Below, one piece after another: positions 8,810-17,536 of a DNA stretch of 64,000 nucleotides; position 1 is the stretch's first letter, and every line of letters begins with the position of its first letter. The stretch covers positions 50,065 through 114,064 of the forward strand of contig URLR01000001.1 in assembly GCA_900548815.1 (NCBI GenBank). Direction: 5' to 3'. The translations under genes and the position numbers were made by a program. The stretch comes from an uncultured Collinsella sp. GTDB taxonomy: Bacteria > Actinomycetota > Coriobacteriia > Coriobacteriales > Coriobacteriaceae. The notes beneath the pieces are model-generated. The model had not been told where the DNA came from. It searched no databases and saw only the letters and a program-made list of their open reading frames with translations.

Positions 8810-9660
8810 ACGCGGGGGAGTGCGGCGCCATGTCCACAGGCTCTTTTAGCAATGTGAAAGCGGGGAAAGCCCCCGATTTGGGCTGGTTTAGACGGCGTCA
8901 GCTTCGCACGCTCGCAGCGGTCGCGGCCATTGTCTTGGTTGCCGAGGGGGCATCGCTTGTCAGCGACTTCAGCTTTGGATATGCCCTGGGTTCGGTACCT
9001 GCTGCTCTTGCATGGATGCTGCAGAACTTTTGCCCCACGGCATCGTCGTTGGGACAGCTGGGCATGATTGCCGCGCAGGTGGTTTCGACGGTGTTCGATT
9101 CCATCGCCGCTACGATGCTCGCGGCCTTGCTGGGTATCGTTCTTGCGGTACTGGGCTGCTCGAGCGTCGGTGTCGAAAATGGCATCGTTCGCGGTGTCAT
9201 TCGCATCTTCGCTAATATCTTTCGCAATGTTCCCATGATCGCATGGGCGCTGCTGTTGCTCCTTTCGTTCAAGCAAAACGAGTTCACGGGCTTCCTCGCG
9301 CTCTTTTTGGCGACGTTTGGCCAGATCACGCGCTTTTTTCTGGACACGCTCGACGAAATTCCTTGCGGTCCCATCGAGGCGTTGCGCAGCTGCGGAGCAA
9401 GCTTTTGGCAGATTGTCTTTCAGGCGGGTCTGCCGCTTGCCGTGGCGGAGCTTATGAGCTGGACGCTCTATATGGTCGAGACCAATATTCGCGAGGCCAC
9501 GTTGGTGGGCCTGCTTACCGGTACGGGTATCGGCTTTGCCTTTAACCTGTACTACGCGTCTTTTCGCTATGACTGCGCCGGCCTCGTGATTCTCGTGACC
9601 ATTGTTTTGGTGCTCGTGGTCGAGGCGATTTCCAACGCAGCAAGAAGGTCGATGATCTAA
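8806..9660 (+). CDS. phnE: Phosphonate ABC transporter permease (first PhnE)
   Basis: A 284-residue inner-membrane permease with about six hydrophobic segments. The cytoplasmic loop 'EALRSCGASFWQIVFQAGLP' is the EAA-type contact for the ATPase. The ATG at 8806 overlaps the phnC stop as ATGA; an internal ATG at 8830 is an alternative. A second, different PhnE follows, so the channel is probably a heterodimer PhnE1-PhnE2. Confidence 0.9.
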   Translation: MNAGECGAMSTGSFSNVKAGKAPDLGWFRRRQLRTLAAVAAIVLVAEGASLVSDFSFGYALGSVPAALAWMLQNFCPTASSLGQLGMIAAQVVSTVFDSIAATMLAALLGIVLAVLGCSSVGVENGIVRGVIRIFANIFRNVPMIAWALLLLLSFKQNEFTGFLALFLATFGQITRFFLDTLDEIPCGPIEALRSCGASFWQIVFQAGLPLAVAELMSWTLYMVETNIREATLVGLLTGTGIGFAFNLYYASFRYDCAGLVILVTIVLVLVVEAISNAARRSMI

Positions 9661-10544
9661 TGGATACTTTTGAGCTGACTCCCGCCACGGCCGGTGCGAT
9701 CGAGCGTTCGCACGCTGGGCATATTCGTCTCGTGTCTCGCCGGGGGCGCAACTATTCTGTCGTACTTACGCTGGGCATTCTGTGCCTCTTGACGGTCATA
9801 ACGTTTGTGCGTATGGATTTTGGCACGGTTGACCTTGACCGCGCTGTTGCCCAAACCTGGTCTGACTTTTGCGCCATGATGTTTCAGCCAGCGCTGGATC
9901 CGCCGCTTGGCGCCGCGCATTTTACGTGGTCAAAGGTTGCCGAGAGCACACTGGTGACCATCGCGGTCACCGTGCTGTGCACCATCATCTCGGCCATCAT
10001 CTCGTTTTTCTTGGCGCTGGCGGCATCCGAGAACCTCTCGAGTCCACTCGTTTCCAACGTGGTTAAAGGGTTTGTTGCCGTTATTCGAGCGATCCCGACG
10101 ATCCTGTGGGTGCTCGTTTTCACCGTGGCCATCGGCCTTGGATCCGAGGCAGCGGTGCTGGGGATTTCCTTCCACTCCATCGCCTACCTCACCAAGAGCT
10201 ATTCCGAATCGTTCGAAGAAATCGATGTCAATGTGATCGAGGCGCTCTCCGCGAGTGGCGCGAGCTTCTGGCAGATCGTGTTCCAGGCTATCTGTCCGGC
10301 AACCATTACCAAGCTGCTCTCGTGGACATTCATTCGCTTTGAGATCAATTTCGCCAACGCGGTGGCCGTGGGCGCCTTCGCGGGCGCGGGCGGTATCGGC
10401 TTCCAGCTGTATCAGGCGGGCAACTACTACTACAACCTGCACGAAGTCGGCGTGATTGTCTACGTGTGCCTGGCGGTGTCCTTTGCGCTCGAATACATTT
10501 CGGTTCGCCTGCGCCGCCGCTACATCATCGATTCCGATAACTAA
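9660..10544 (+). CDS. phnE: Phosphonate ABC transporter permease (second PhnE)
   Basis: A 294-residue permease with a long N-terminal cytoplasmic segment followed by about six membrane spans. The EAA-type loop reads 'EALSASGASFWQIVFQAI', nearly the same as in the preceding gene, which suggests an old tandem duplication. The start codon shares one base with the previous stop (TAATG). The C-terminus 'VRLRRRYIID' is basic, as expected for a cytoplasmic end. Confidence 0.9.
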   Translation: MDTFELTPATAGAIERSHAGHIRLVSRRGRNYSVVLTLGILCLLTVITFVRMDFGTVDLDRAVAQTWSDFCAMMFQPALDPPLGAAHFTWSKVAESTLVTIAVTVLCTIISAIISFFLALAASENLSSPLVSNVVKGFVAVIRAIPTILWVLVFTVAIGLGSEAAVLGISFHSIAYLTKSYSESFEEIDVNVIEALSASGASFWQIVFQAICPATITKLLSWTFIRFEINFANAVAVGAFAGAGGIGFQLYQAGNYYYNLHEVGVIVYVCLAVSFALEYISVRLRRRYIIDSDN

Positions 10545-10556
10545 GGAAAGATTTGC

Positions 10557-11018
10557 ATGCTAACAAGAAGAGAGAGAACCGAGGTTCTGGTTGAGGGCGG
10601 CCCTGCGCTTGCGCTCGAACTCGAGAGGCTGGTCGAGGCCGAGCTGTCGCCTGAAGATATCGTACCTGCGCATCAGGGGCTTGTGATGACTCAGGTGCGC
10701 GAGACGGCTCGCAATACCCGTTTTTACTTGACCGAGGTGCTTGTTACCGAGAGCCGCGTGCGCATTGGTGATGCTGATGGTCTGGGTGTGCTTATGGGAG
10801 CCGACGCCGCGCACGCTCGCGCGCTTGCGGTGATTGATGCCGCTTATGCAATGGATCCGGCGCCGGTCTGCCTGGCGGAACTTGAGCGCCGCGTCGAGGA
10901 GGCGCGTGCTGCCATGTTTGAGCGCACGGCTGCGCAGGATGCTCGCACCTATGTGTCGCGTGTCGAGTTCGATGAGATGTCTGGCCAGGACATGAGTGTT
11001 CAGGCGGTGGTCAAATGA
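10557..11018 (+). CDS. phnG: C-P lyase core subunit PhnG
   Basis: A 153-residue subunit of the C-P lyase core complex (PhnG2H2I2J2), which transfers the phosphonate to the ribose of ATP and then cleaves the C-P bond. Family features are the opening 'LTRRERTEVLVEGGP', 'GLVMTQVRETARNTRFYLTE' in the middle and the D/G-rich segment before 'AHARALAVIDAAY'. It overlaps phnH by 4 bp (ATGA), consistent with strict co-expression of core subunits. Confidence 0.92.
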   Translation: MLTRRERTEVLVEGGPALALELERLVEAELSPEDIVPAHQGLVMTQVRETARNTRFYLTEVLVTESRVRIGDADGLGVLMGADAAHARALAVIDAAYAMDPAPVCLAELERRVEEARAAMFERTAAQDARTYVSRVEFDEMSGQDMSVQAVVK

Positions 11019-11704
11019 ACGAGCAGGATGAGGTTTTCGATCGCGACCCGTCCCTTGACGAGCGCGCCTTCGAGCTGCAGGGAACGTTTCGTACGGTTCT
11101 GGATTGCATGGCGCGCCCCGGCGAAGTTTGCCGCCTCTCCATTACGGACGCCTATGGGGCGGAGGCTGAGCGTTGCGGGCTATTCCCCGCGACGTTGATG
11201 CTGGCGGACATGCTGCTCGATAGCGGTACGACTTTTTGCATGGCGACTACGGGCTTTGTGCGCGCTGCCCGGCAGATTGCGAGCCGAACGCACGTGACTC
11301 CTGCGGCGCCGAGCGAAGCTGCGTGCGTGATCGTTCCGGAGGCTTTTCGGGATGAGGGCGCGGCGAGTGCAATCGCTGCGCTTACGGCAGGGACGCTTGA
11401 ACAGCCGCATCGCGGCGCGACGGCTATCGTCGAGTGCTCGGTGCTCCTGGGGCTGGACGCGCAGGGTTTGCGCGTCGGCTCCGCTTCGCACGCGTGTGAC
11501 AAGAGCTCCTGGGAGCTCACTGGCCCCGGCGTTGACGGCACTTCGCACTTCTCGTGCGATCGCGGCGACGTCTTGCGCTCGCGTATCGCGCGCCTGGACG
11601 AGTTCCCCTGCGGTATCGACTTGATGTTTGTGGACGGGTTTGGTCATATCGTTTCCGTTCCCCGTTCTAGCGCTTGCAGGGAGGTTGAATCATGGGATAT
11701 GTAG
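11015..11704 (+). CDS. phnH: C-P lyase core subunit PhnH
   Basis: A 229-residue core subunit. The 'FRTVLDCMARPGEV' motif near residue 30 is the clearest PhnH mark, followed by 'LMLADMLLDSGTTF'. Towards the C-terminus 'RIARLDEFPCGIDLMFVDG' matches the family. PhnH has a PLP-transferase-like fold without cofactor and pairs with PhnG and PhnI. It overlaps both neighbours (4 bp with phnG, 13 bp with phnI). Confidence 0.92.
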   Translation: MNEQDEVFDRDPSLDERAFELQGTFRTVLDCMARPGEVCRLSITDAYGAEAERCGLFPATLMLADMLLDSGTTFCMATTGFVRAARQIASRTHVTPAAPSEAACVIVPEAFRDEGAASAIAALTAGTLEQPHRGATAIVECSVLLGLDAQGLRVGSASHACDKSSWELTGPGVDGTSHFSCDRGDVLRSRIARLDEFPCGIDLMFVDGFGHIVSVPRSSACREVESWDM

Positions 11705-12858
11705 CTGTCTCCGGTGGCGAACAGGCAATTGCCTCGTCGCTTGAGTTGCTTGAGTGCGAGCGTGTTGCGGGCGGCCGTGCGCTCGATCCTGCGCTCATCA
11801 TCGAGAGCATGCCGCGCGCAGTCGAGCAGGTGCAGTCCGAGGGTTCCGTTTGGGCTCCCGAGGTTGCTGCGATTGCTCTCAAGCAGGCGTCGGGTTCTAT
11901 CGAGGAAGCCGTCTTTTTGGTGCGCGCCTACCGTTCCACCCTCGAGCGCCTCTATACTTCGCGCGTGATCGATACGGGCGAGATGCGCGTTTCGCGTCGT
12001 ATCTCCGCTGCGTTCAAGGATATCGAGGGCGGACAGATTCTGGGAGCAACACGCGATTACAGTCATCGCCTTATCAATTTTGATCTAAGCGAAGAGACCG
12101 ACGCCGATGTTCGTGCCGCGCGTGCTGCCATCGATGAGCGTCTGGATGAAGCGTCCAAGGCATTTTACGCTGTGGCCGAGACCACGCCTCTCGACCGCGT
12201 TCCCAAGGTGTGCGATTACCTGCGCCAGATCGGTATGATCCGCCCCGTTGCTATCGATGACACCGAACCCGTCGATATCACCAAGACCCCGCTTTTCACG
12301 CCGGCGCCGCGCAGCGTTATCCTGCAGGCCCTCTCGCGTGGTCTCACACAGGCGGTTGTCGCCATCGGGTACGCTGCCATTCGAGGCTTTGGCATTTCCC
12401 ATCCCACGGTGGGCGAGCTTCGCCGCGGCAGCGTGCCGGTGACGATTGATGCCCCCGGAACCGACCCCGCCCAGGCTTCTGCCGACGACGTGTACTATCT
12501 GGGGGCACTTCCGGTCTGTGAGGTCGAAAGCCTGATCGCCGACGACGAGGTGACCGAGACGGGCGAGCATGTGAACGCGCTCGATGTGGGTTACGGCCTC
12601 GTTACCGGCAGCGACGAGAGCAAGGCCATCGCCATGAGCGTCCTCGACCATTCGCTGCGCGTCGACGACGTTCGCTATCCCACGCAGGATCAGGAGTTCG
12701 TGCTCTATCACATCGACGGCGTGGAAGCCACGGGCTTTATCAGCCATCTTAAGCTGCCGCACTACGTGACGTTCCAGAGCAAGCTCGATGCAGCCCTGCG
12801 CTCTATGAATCATGCCGAGGGACAGAAGGAGGACGGTTCTCGTGCAGCGCAACTATAA
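11692..12858 (+). CDS. phnI: C-P lyase core subunit PhnI
   Basis: A 388-residue subunit. In the known pathway PhnI is the nucleosidase-like component that, with PhnG, PhnH and PhnL, replaces adenine of ATP by the phosphonate to form a ribose-1-phosphonate triphosphate. Visible family blocks are 'MGYVAVSGGEQAI' at the start, 'RRISAAFKDIEGGQILGATRDYSHRL' in the middle and 'LDHSLR...QDQEFVLYHIDGVEATGFISHLKLPHYVTF' near the end. The last 17 bp overlap phnJ. Confidence 0.94.
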   Translation: MGYVAVSGGEQAIASSLELLECERVAGGRALDPALIIESMPRAVEQVQSEGSVWAPEVAAIALKQASGSIEEAVFLVRAYRSTLERLYTSRVIDTGEMRVSRRISAAFKDIEGGQILGATRDYSHRLINFDLSEETDADVRAARAAIDERLDEASKAFYAVAETTPLDRVPKVCDYLRQIGMIRPVAIDDTEPVDITKTPLFTPAPRSVILQALSRGLTQAVVAIGYAAIRGFGISHPTVGELRRGSVPVTIDAPGTDPAQASADDVYYLGALPVCEVESLIADDEVTETGEHVNALDVGYGLVTGSDESKAIAMSVLDHSLRVDDVRYPTQDQEFVLYHIDGVEATGFISHLKLPHYVTFQSKLDAALRSMNHAEGQKEDGSRAAQL

Positions 12859-13690
12859 CTTTGCCTTTTTGGACGAGGGCTCCAAGCGCGAGATTCGCCG
12901 CGCCATCTTGAAGGCTGTCGCCATTCCCGGATACCAGGTGCCGTTTGCGAGCCGCGAGATGCCCATCGGCCGCGGATGGGGTACGGGTGGCCTGCAGGTC
13001 ACGTTGTCGTGCATCGGCCCCGATGACGTGCTCAAGGTAATCGACCAGGGCTCGGACGCGAGCGTCAATGCCGTGTCCATTCGCAGCCTCGTGCATGAGA
13101 CTACCGGCGTCGAGACCACTACGTCCACGGCGGACGCGACGCTCATCCAGAGCCGTCACCGTATCCCTGAGCGTCCGTTGCGGCGCGATCAACTCATGGT
13201 GCTGCAGGTTCCCACGCCAGAGCCCCTGCGCACCTACGAGGCGCGCGAAAGCGTAACGCGCCGTCTGCACGCCGAAGCTGAGTACACCGGTGCATATCTG
13301 GAGCTTTTTGAGCAGATTGTGCGCTATGGCTCCACGACCACCGGTGCCGACCATCCCGTGATGGTGCAGGATCGCTACGTTATGGCGCCGAGTCCCATTC
13401 CGCGTTTCGATAACCCCAAGCTCAACGATGCCGAGAATCTCTTTTTGTTTGGAGCGGGGCGCGAGAAGAAGATCTACGCCGTGCCGCCGCATACCAAGGT
13501 CGAATCGCTCGCCTTCGAAGACCATCCCTTTGTGCGTGAGGATTTTGAAGGCAAGCGCTGCTGCATCTGTGGGGCGACGGGTGTCTATATGACTCAAACC
13601 ATCGATCCCGTTACGGGCAAGAAGGCGTGGCAGTGCTCCGATACCGATTATTGCGCAGAGCGTCTCGAGGAGGGCGGAAGTGATGAGTAA
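12842..13690 (+). CDS. phnJ: C-P lyase radical-SAM subunit PhnJ
   Basis: A 282-residue enzyme that breaks the C-P bond by radical SAM chemistry, releasing the alkane and a 5-phosphoribosyl 1,2-cyclic phosphate. The cluster cysteines follow the PhnJ pattern C-x2-C-x21-C-x5-C: the CxxC at residues in 'CCIC' and then 'WQCSDTDYC' have exactly 21 and 5 intervening residues. There is one extra Cys directly after the first. The GTG at 12842 is chosen because the protein then begins 'QRNYNFAFLDEGSKREIRRA', the normal PhnJ N-terminus, and has an AAGGAGG site upstream. The ten residues before it in the open frame are noise. It overlaps phnK by 8 bp. Confidence 0.95.
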   Translation: MQRNYNFAFLDEGSKREIRRAILKAVAIPGYQVPFASREMPIGRGWGTGGLQVTLSCIGPDDVLKVIDQGSDASVNAVSIRSLVHETTGVETTTSTADATLIQSRHRIPERPLRRDQLMVLQVPTPEPLRTYEARESVTRRLHAEAEYTGAYLELFEQIVRYGSTTTGADHPVMVQDRYVMAPSPIPRFDNPKLNDAENLFLFGAGREKKIYAVPPHTKVESLAFEDHPFVREDFEGKRCCICGATGVYMTQTIDPVTGKKAWQCSDTDYCAERLEEGGSDE

Positions 13691-14567
13691 AGGCACGACG
13701 ATGCTTCCCGCTACGGTTCATCATGAATTTAAGGATGAGGCTCCGGTTTTGTCCGTTCGCCATCTGGCCAAGCGCTTTGGCGCGGGCTGCGACTACTGTC
13801 GCGACCCGCATGCCCAACTCGAGCGCAACATCTGCCCCGTGTGCGGCACGGTGCACGCGGTACGCGACATCTCGCTCGAGGTGCATCGCGGCGAGATTTT
13901 GGGCATCGTGGGCGAGTCCGGCTCGGGTAAGTCGACGCTCATGCAGTGCCTCTATTTCGACCAGGAGCCCACGGCGGGCGACATGCGCGTTGCCGCATAC
14001 GACGAGGGCCGGGGCAACTGCTTTGACCTTTCGCGTCAGCAAAAACGCCTTATCCGCGACGAGATCTTCGGCATGGTCTACCAAAATCCCTACCTGGGCC
14101 TGCGCATGAACTTCTCGAGCCTTTCCAATATCGCCGAGAAGCAGATCGCTGCCGGTATCCGAGACGTTTCCTCCATGGTCGATCGCGGTCGCGAGCTGCT
14201 CGATCGCGTGAACATCCCCTTGCGGCGTGAACAGGATCCGCCGCGCGCGTTTTCGGGCGGTATGCAGCAGCGCGTGCAGATTGCCAAGGCACTTTCCAAC
14301 CGTCCTCCGCTGCTGTTCTTGGATGAGGTCACCACCGGTTTGGACCTTTCGGTTCAGGCGCGCGTGCTCGACCTGATTTTGTCGCTGCGACGTGACCTGG
14401 GGGTGTCGATGGTCGTGGTGAGCCATGACTTAGGCGTGATTCGCCTGCTTGCCGACCGCACTATCGTCATGCTTGACGGGCAGGTTATCGAGCATGGCCT
14501 GACCGACCAGATCATGCAGGACCCGCAACACGCTTACACCCAAGAACTCGTCTATTCGCTTCTTTAG
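13683..14567 (+). CDS. phnK: C-P lyase ABC-type subunit PhnK with N-terminal CxxC insert
   Basis: A roughly 294-residue ABC ATPase-fold protein that docks on PhnJ in the core complex. Walker A is 'GESGSGKST', the signature is 'FSGGMQQRVQIAKAL', and Walker B is 'LLFLDEVTTGLDLS'. Compared with short enterobacterial PhnK, the N-terminus carries an insert with two Cys pairs (CDYC and CPVC, 18 residues apart) just before the Walker A strand, which looks like a zinc or Fe-S site. I recall the same insert from other PhnK proteins outside Enterobacteria. GTG at 13680 is an alternative start. Confidence 0.92.
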   Translation: MSKGTTMLPATVHHEFKDEAPVLSVRHLAKRFGAGCDYCRDPHAQLERNICPVCGTVHAVRDISLEVHRGEILGIVGESGSGKSTLMQCLYFDQEPTAGDMRVAAYDEGRGNCFDLSRQQKRLIRDEIFGMVYQNPYLGLRMNFSSLSNIAEKQIAAGIRDVSSMVDRGRELLDRVNIPLRREQDPPRAFSGGMQQRVQIAKALSNRPPLLFLDEVTTGLDLSVQARVLDLILSLRRDLGVSMVVVSHDLGVIRLLADRTIVMLDGQVIEHGLTDQIMQDPQHAYTQELVYSLL

Positions 14568-14578
14568 GAGGCTCGCCG

Positions 14579-15886
14579 ATGTACGTCATCCGCAACGGAA
14601 TCATTGTTCAACCCGACCGCCTGCTCTTTGGCTACGAGCTTGTGGTCGAAGACGACAGGATCGCCGCAATTCAGCGCCAAGGCAAATTCGATGCGACCGC
14701 CGCGGGAGCCGGCGTTATCGACGCTCATGGTGGCTATGTCACGCCTGGTCTTGTGGATATCCATTCCGACTATATCGAGACCGTTATCTCGCCGCGCCCG
14801 ACGGTGCTCATGGACTTCTCGACGGCATTGTTCGAGGCCGAGCGTGAGCTCATCGCCCATGGCATCACCACAATGTATCACTCGCTTTCGGCATATGCGC
14901 AGGACATCATGGATGCCAAGCCGGTCCGGCGCTGGGAGAACACCGAGAAAATCATGGCGCTTATCGCCGGCTGCAAACGCACCGAGGGGCGAAACGCCCA
15001 TCTGATTCGTCATCGCCTGCACCTGCGTCTTGAGGTCGATAACGTCAATCTGGTTGAGCAAGTTGAGGGGCATTTGCGCTCGGGCGAGGTGGACGAGCTT
15101 TCATTTATGGACCACACTCCCGGCCAGGGTCAATATCGCGATATCGAGATCTGGCGCAAGAGCGTTCGCGGCGATCACGAGCTGAGTGACGAAGAGGCGG
15201 AGCGGATCGTCGCCGCTCAGCAGGCGGCACCCAAGCTTTCCTTTGATCAGCTCAAATATCTTGCCGATGTTGCCTGTGAAAACGGCATTGCGCTGGCGAG
15301 CCACGATGACGATTCGGTCGAGCATCTGGATCTTATGCGTGAGCTCGGCTGCACGATCTCTGAGTTCCCGGTGAGTTTAGAGGTGGCGCGCGCTGCTCGC
15401 GAGCATGGCATGTCGACCGTCATGGGAACACCCAACATCTTGCTGGGGAAGAGCCATTCGGGCAACCTTTCGGCGCGCGACGCCGTGTCTAACGGAGTGG
15501 CGAGCGTGCTGTGCTCCGATTACTATCCCACGGCAATGCTGCAGAGTGCCTTTGCCCTGCACCATGATTTCAAGCTGCCGCTTGAAGAGGCGTTTGCCAT
15601 GCTCACTATCAACCCGGCGCGCGCCGTGCATGCCGACGATCAGGTTGGCAGTCTGGAAGAGGGCAAGAAAGCCGATATTCTGGTCATTCGTGAGGTTGAG
15701 GAAGGCCAGCGCACCTATCCCGTGATCACGGCGACGCTGGTGGATGGCCGTGTGGTTTCGCGTATGTGGTATCCGGCGCTGCCGAGCATGTCTGCCCGTT
15801 TTGCCACCGATGCCGCGACGATCGCCGAGACCGCCGACCACGTGCCGGCAGCCGTGGCGGGTACGGATGGATCGGAGGACAAGTAA
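14579..15886 (+). CDS. phnM: Alpha-D-ribose 1-methylphosphonate 5-triphosphate diphosphatase PhnM
   Basis: A 435-residue amidohydrolase-superfamily enzyme that removes pyrophosphate from the ribose-phosphonate triphosphate before PhnJ acts. Metal-site motifs are 'PGLVDIHSDYIE' near residue 60, the 'SFMDHTPGQGQY' block, 'LASHDDDS' and the C-terminal 'LTINPARA..G' and 'GKKADILVI' features of the family. It is longer than E. coli PhnM by a C-terminal tail of about 40 Ala/Asp-rich residues. An AGGAGG site precedes the ATG. The stop shares a base with the phnL start. Confidence 0.93.
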   Translation: MYVIRNGIIVQPDRLLFGYELVVEDDRIAAIQRQGKFDATAAGAGVIDAHGGYVTPGLVDIHSDYIETVISPRPTVLMDFSTALFEAERELIAHGITTMYHSLSAYAQDIMDAKPVRRWENTEKIMALIAGCKRTEGRNAHLIRHRLHLRLEVDNVNLVEQVEGHLRSGEVDELSFMDHTPGQGQYRDIEIWRKSVRGDHELSDEEAERIVAAQQAAPKLSFDQLKYLADVACENGIALASHDDDSVEHLDLMRELGCTISEFPVSLEVARAAREHGMSTVMGTPNILLGKSHSGNLSARDAVSNGVASVLCSDYYPTAMLQSAFALHHDFKLPLEEAFAMLTINPARAVHADDQVGSLEEGKKADILVIREVEEGQRTYPVITATLVDGRVVSRMWYPALPSMSARFATDAATIAETADHVPAAVAGTDGSEDK

Positions 15887-16620
15887 TGGGCGATTCAATC
15901 GAATTCTATCAGCTCGATGTATGCCCACTCCTTGCGATCGAGGATCTTTCCAAGGGCTTTACCCTGCATGCCGCCGACCGTCGCGTGCGCGGCTGTGAAC
16001 ATATCTCGCTGAGCGTGCTGCCGGGTGAGTTCGTGGGCGTTACCGGCCGCTCGGGCTCGGGCAAATCCACGATTCTCAAGTGCATCTATCGTACGAATCT
16101 GCCGGAAAGCGGCCACATCGTGTACGATTCCGAGGCCTTTGGTCCGGTCGACCTTGCCACGCTCGATGAACGTCGTGTGATCTATCTGCGCAACTACGAG
16201 ATTGGCTATGTCTCCCAGTTCCTCGATGCCGTGCCACGTACCACGGCCCGTGAAATCGTGCACGCGAGTGCCGCTGAGGCGTTTGCCGATGAAGATGCGA
16301 TTGAGGAGGAGACAACGCGCATGCTCGAGCATTTCGACTTCCCCAAGCCCCTGTGGGACCTGTATCCCAACACGTTCTCGGGTGGTGAGAAGCTCAGACT
16401 CAACATCGCGCGCGCTATGGTGCGTCGTCCACGTCTATTACTGTTGGACGAGCCGACTGCCAGCCTCGATAACGCGAGCAAGGTCAGAGTCCGCGATTTG
16501 ATTGAGCAACTCAAGGCCGGAGGTACTACGATGCTGGGGATCTTCCATGATTTGGAGTTTATGGAAGGCGTTTGCGATCGTGAGTACAACATGCAGATTG
16601 GTGGGTTTGTCCAGGCATAG
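15886..16620 (+). CDS. phnL: C-P lyase ABC-type subunit PhnL
   Basis: A 244-residue ABC ATPase-fold protein required with PhnGHI for the first step of the C-P lyase pathway. Walker A 'GRSGSGKST', signature 'FSGGEKLRLNIARAM' and Walker B 'LLLLDEPTASLD' are intact. The start at 15886 overlaps the phnM stop (TAATG); the longer open frame upstream is a shadow of phnM. The order phnM-phnL is inverted relative to E. coli. Confidence 0.93.
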   Translation: MGDSIEFYQLDVCPLLAIEDLSKGFTLHAADRRVRGCEHISLSVLPGEFVGVTGRSGSGKSTILKCIYRTNLPESGHIVYDSEAFGPVDLATLDERRVIYLRNYEIGYVSQFLDAVPRTTAREIVHASAAEAFADEDAIEEETTRMLEHFDFPKPLWDLYPNTFSGGEKLRLNIARAMVRRPRLLLLDEPTASLDNASKVRVRDLIEQLKAGGTTMLGIFHDLEFMEGVCDREYNMQIGGFVQA

Positions 16621-16629
16621 GAGGGACGG

Positions 16630-17525
16630 ATGCAAGAACATAGATCCGTGCAGGGGTCATTTGATCTGCATATGCATTCAGTTTATTCCGATGGTTCTCA
16701 ATCGGTGCAGACATTGATTACCGAGGCTCGTGAGCGGGGTCTTTCGGGTATTGCCGTTACCGATCACGACAGTTTGCGCCAGCTGTCGTCCGTACGCGCC
16801 GAAGCCCGCAAGATGGGTTTTCCCGTGATTGCGGGTGTTGAAGCTTCTTGCATTGACGCGGAAACCGGACGCAAGATCCATATTCTTTGCTACGGTCTCG
16901 CGGCTACGGCGGATGAATCTGGTCCGCTTGAGCTCTTGGTAAACGAAACGCTTGCCCGCCGTACTGCCAACACTCTGTGGCAGGCATGGACGCTCGAGCG
17001 TACAGGGATAGCCCCCTGCGGGCGAAAAGCATCGGTGGCTGACGTGGTCGAAGTCTCGCGGGCAAGCACTGGTGTCTACAAACAGCACGTCATGCAGGCG
17101 CTTACGGGGTTGGGCTATCGCGATGGCGAATATCAGCGCGTGTATCGTCGGTTATTTAAAAACGGCGGTATTGCCGAGCGTGACATTTCCTATCCCGACG
17201 CACTTGCAATTGTGCGGGCTGCTCGCGAACAGGGCGGCGTGCCCGTGCTCGCACATCCCCAGCAGATGGACTCGTGGGGGGGGCTATCCCCGCACTTGTT
17301 AAGGCGGGTCTGATGGGCATCGAGGCGTTTCATCCCGATAACGATGCCGTTGCGACCGAAGAGGCCTTTAGACTTGCACGACAGTACGGAATCTTGTGCA
17401 CCGGCGGTAGCGATTACCATGGGCGCTATGGCGCCCCCGAGTGCGTTGGGGCTTGTTTCATCACGCCGGATGAAGCCGGCGAGTCCGTTGCGCAGCTGTT
17501 CGACCAAGAACGCCTGCTTGCTTAG
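16630..17525 (+). pseudogene. PHP-family 5-phosphoribosyl 1,2-cyclic phosphate hydrolase, frameshifted at a G8 run
   Basis: The first 217 or so residues ('FDLHMHSVYSDGSQSV', 'GIAVTDHDS', 'VIAGVEASC', 'PVLAHPQQ') form a PHP metallo-phosphoesterase. The frame then hits a run of eight Gs at 17276-17283 and ends at 17313. In the next frame the protein continues perfectly ('AIPALVKAGLMGIEAFHPDND', then 'CTGGSDYHGRY') to 17525. One more G (G9) would give an uninterrupted 298-residue enzyme. The lost tail holds the last Asp/His metal ligands, so the short product should be inactive. A PHP enzyme from an Eggerthella lenta phn locus is known to hydrolyse the cyclic phosphate made by PhnJ. The break may be a real null allele, a phase-variable tract, a recoding site or a base-calling error. 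Confidence 0.85.
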
Positions 17526-17536
17526 GGGGTCCAAAG

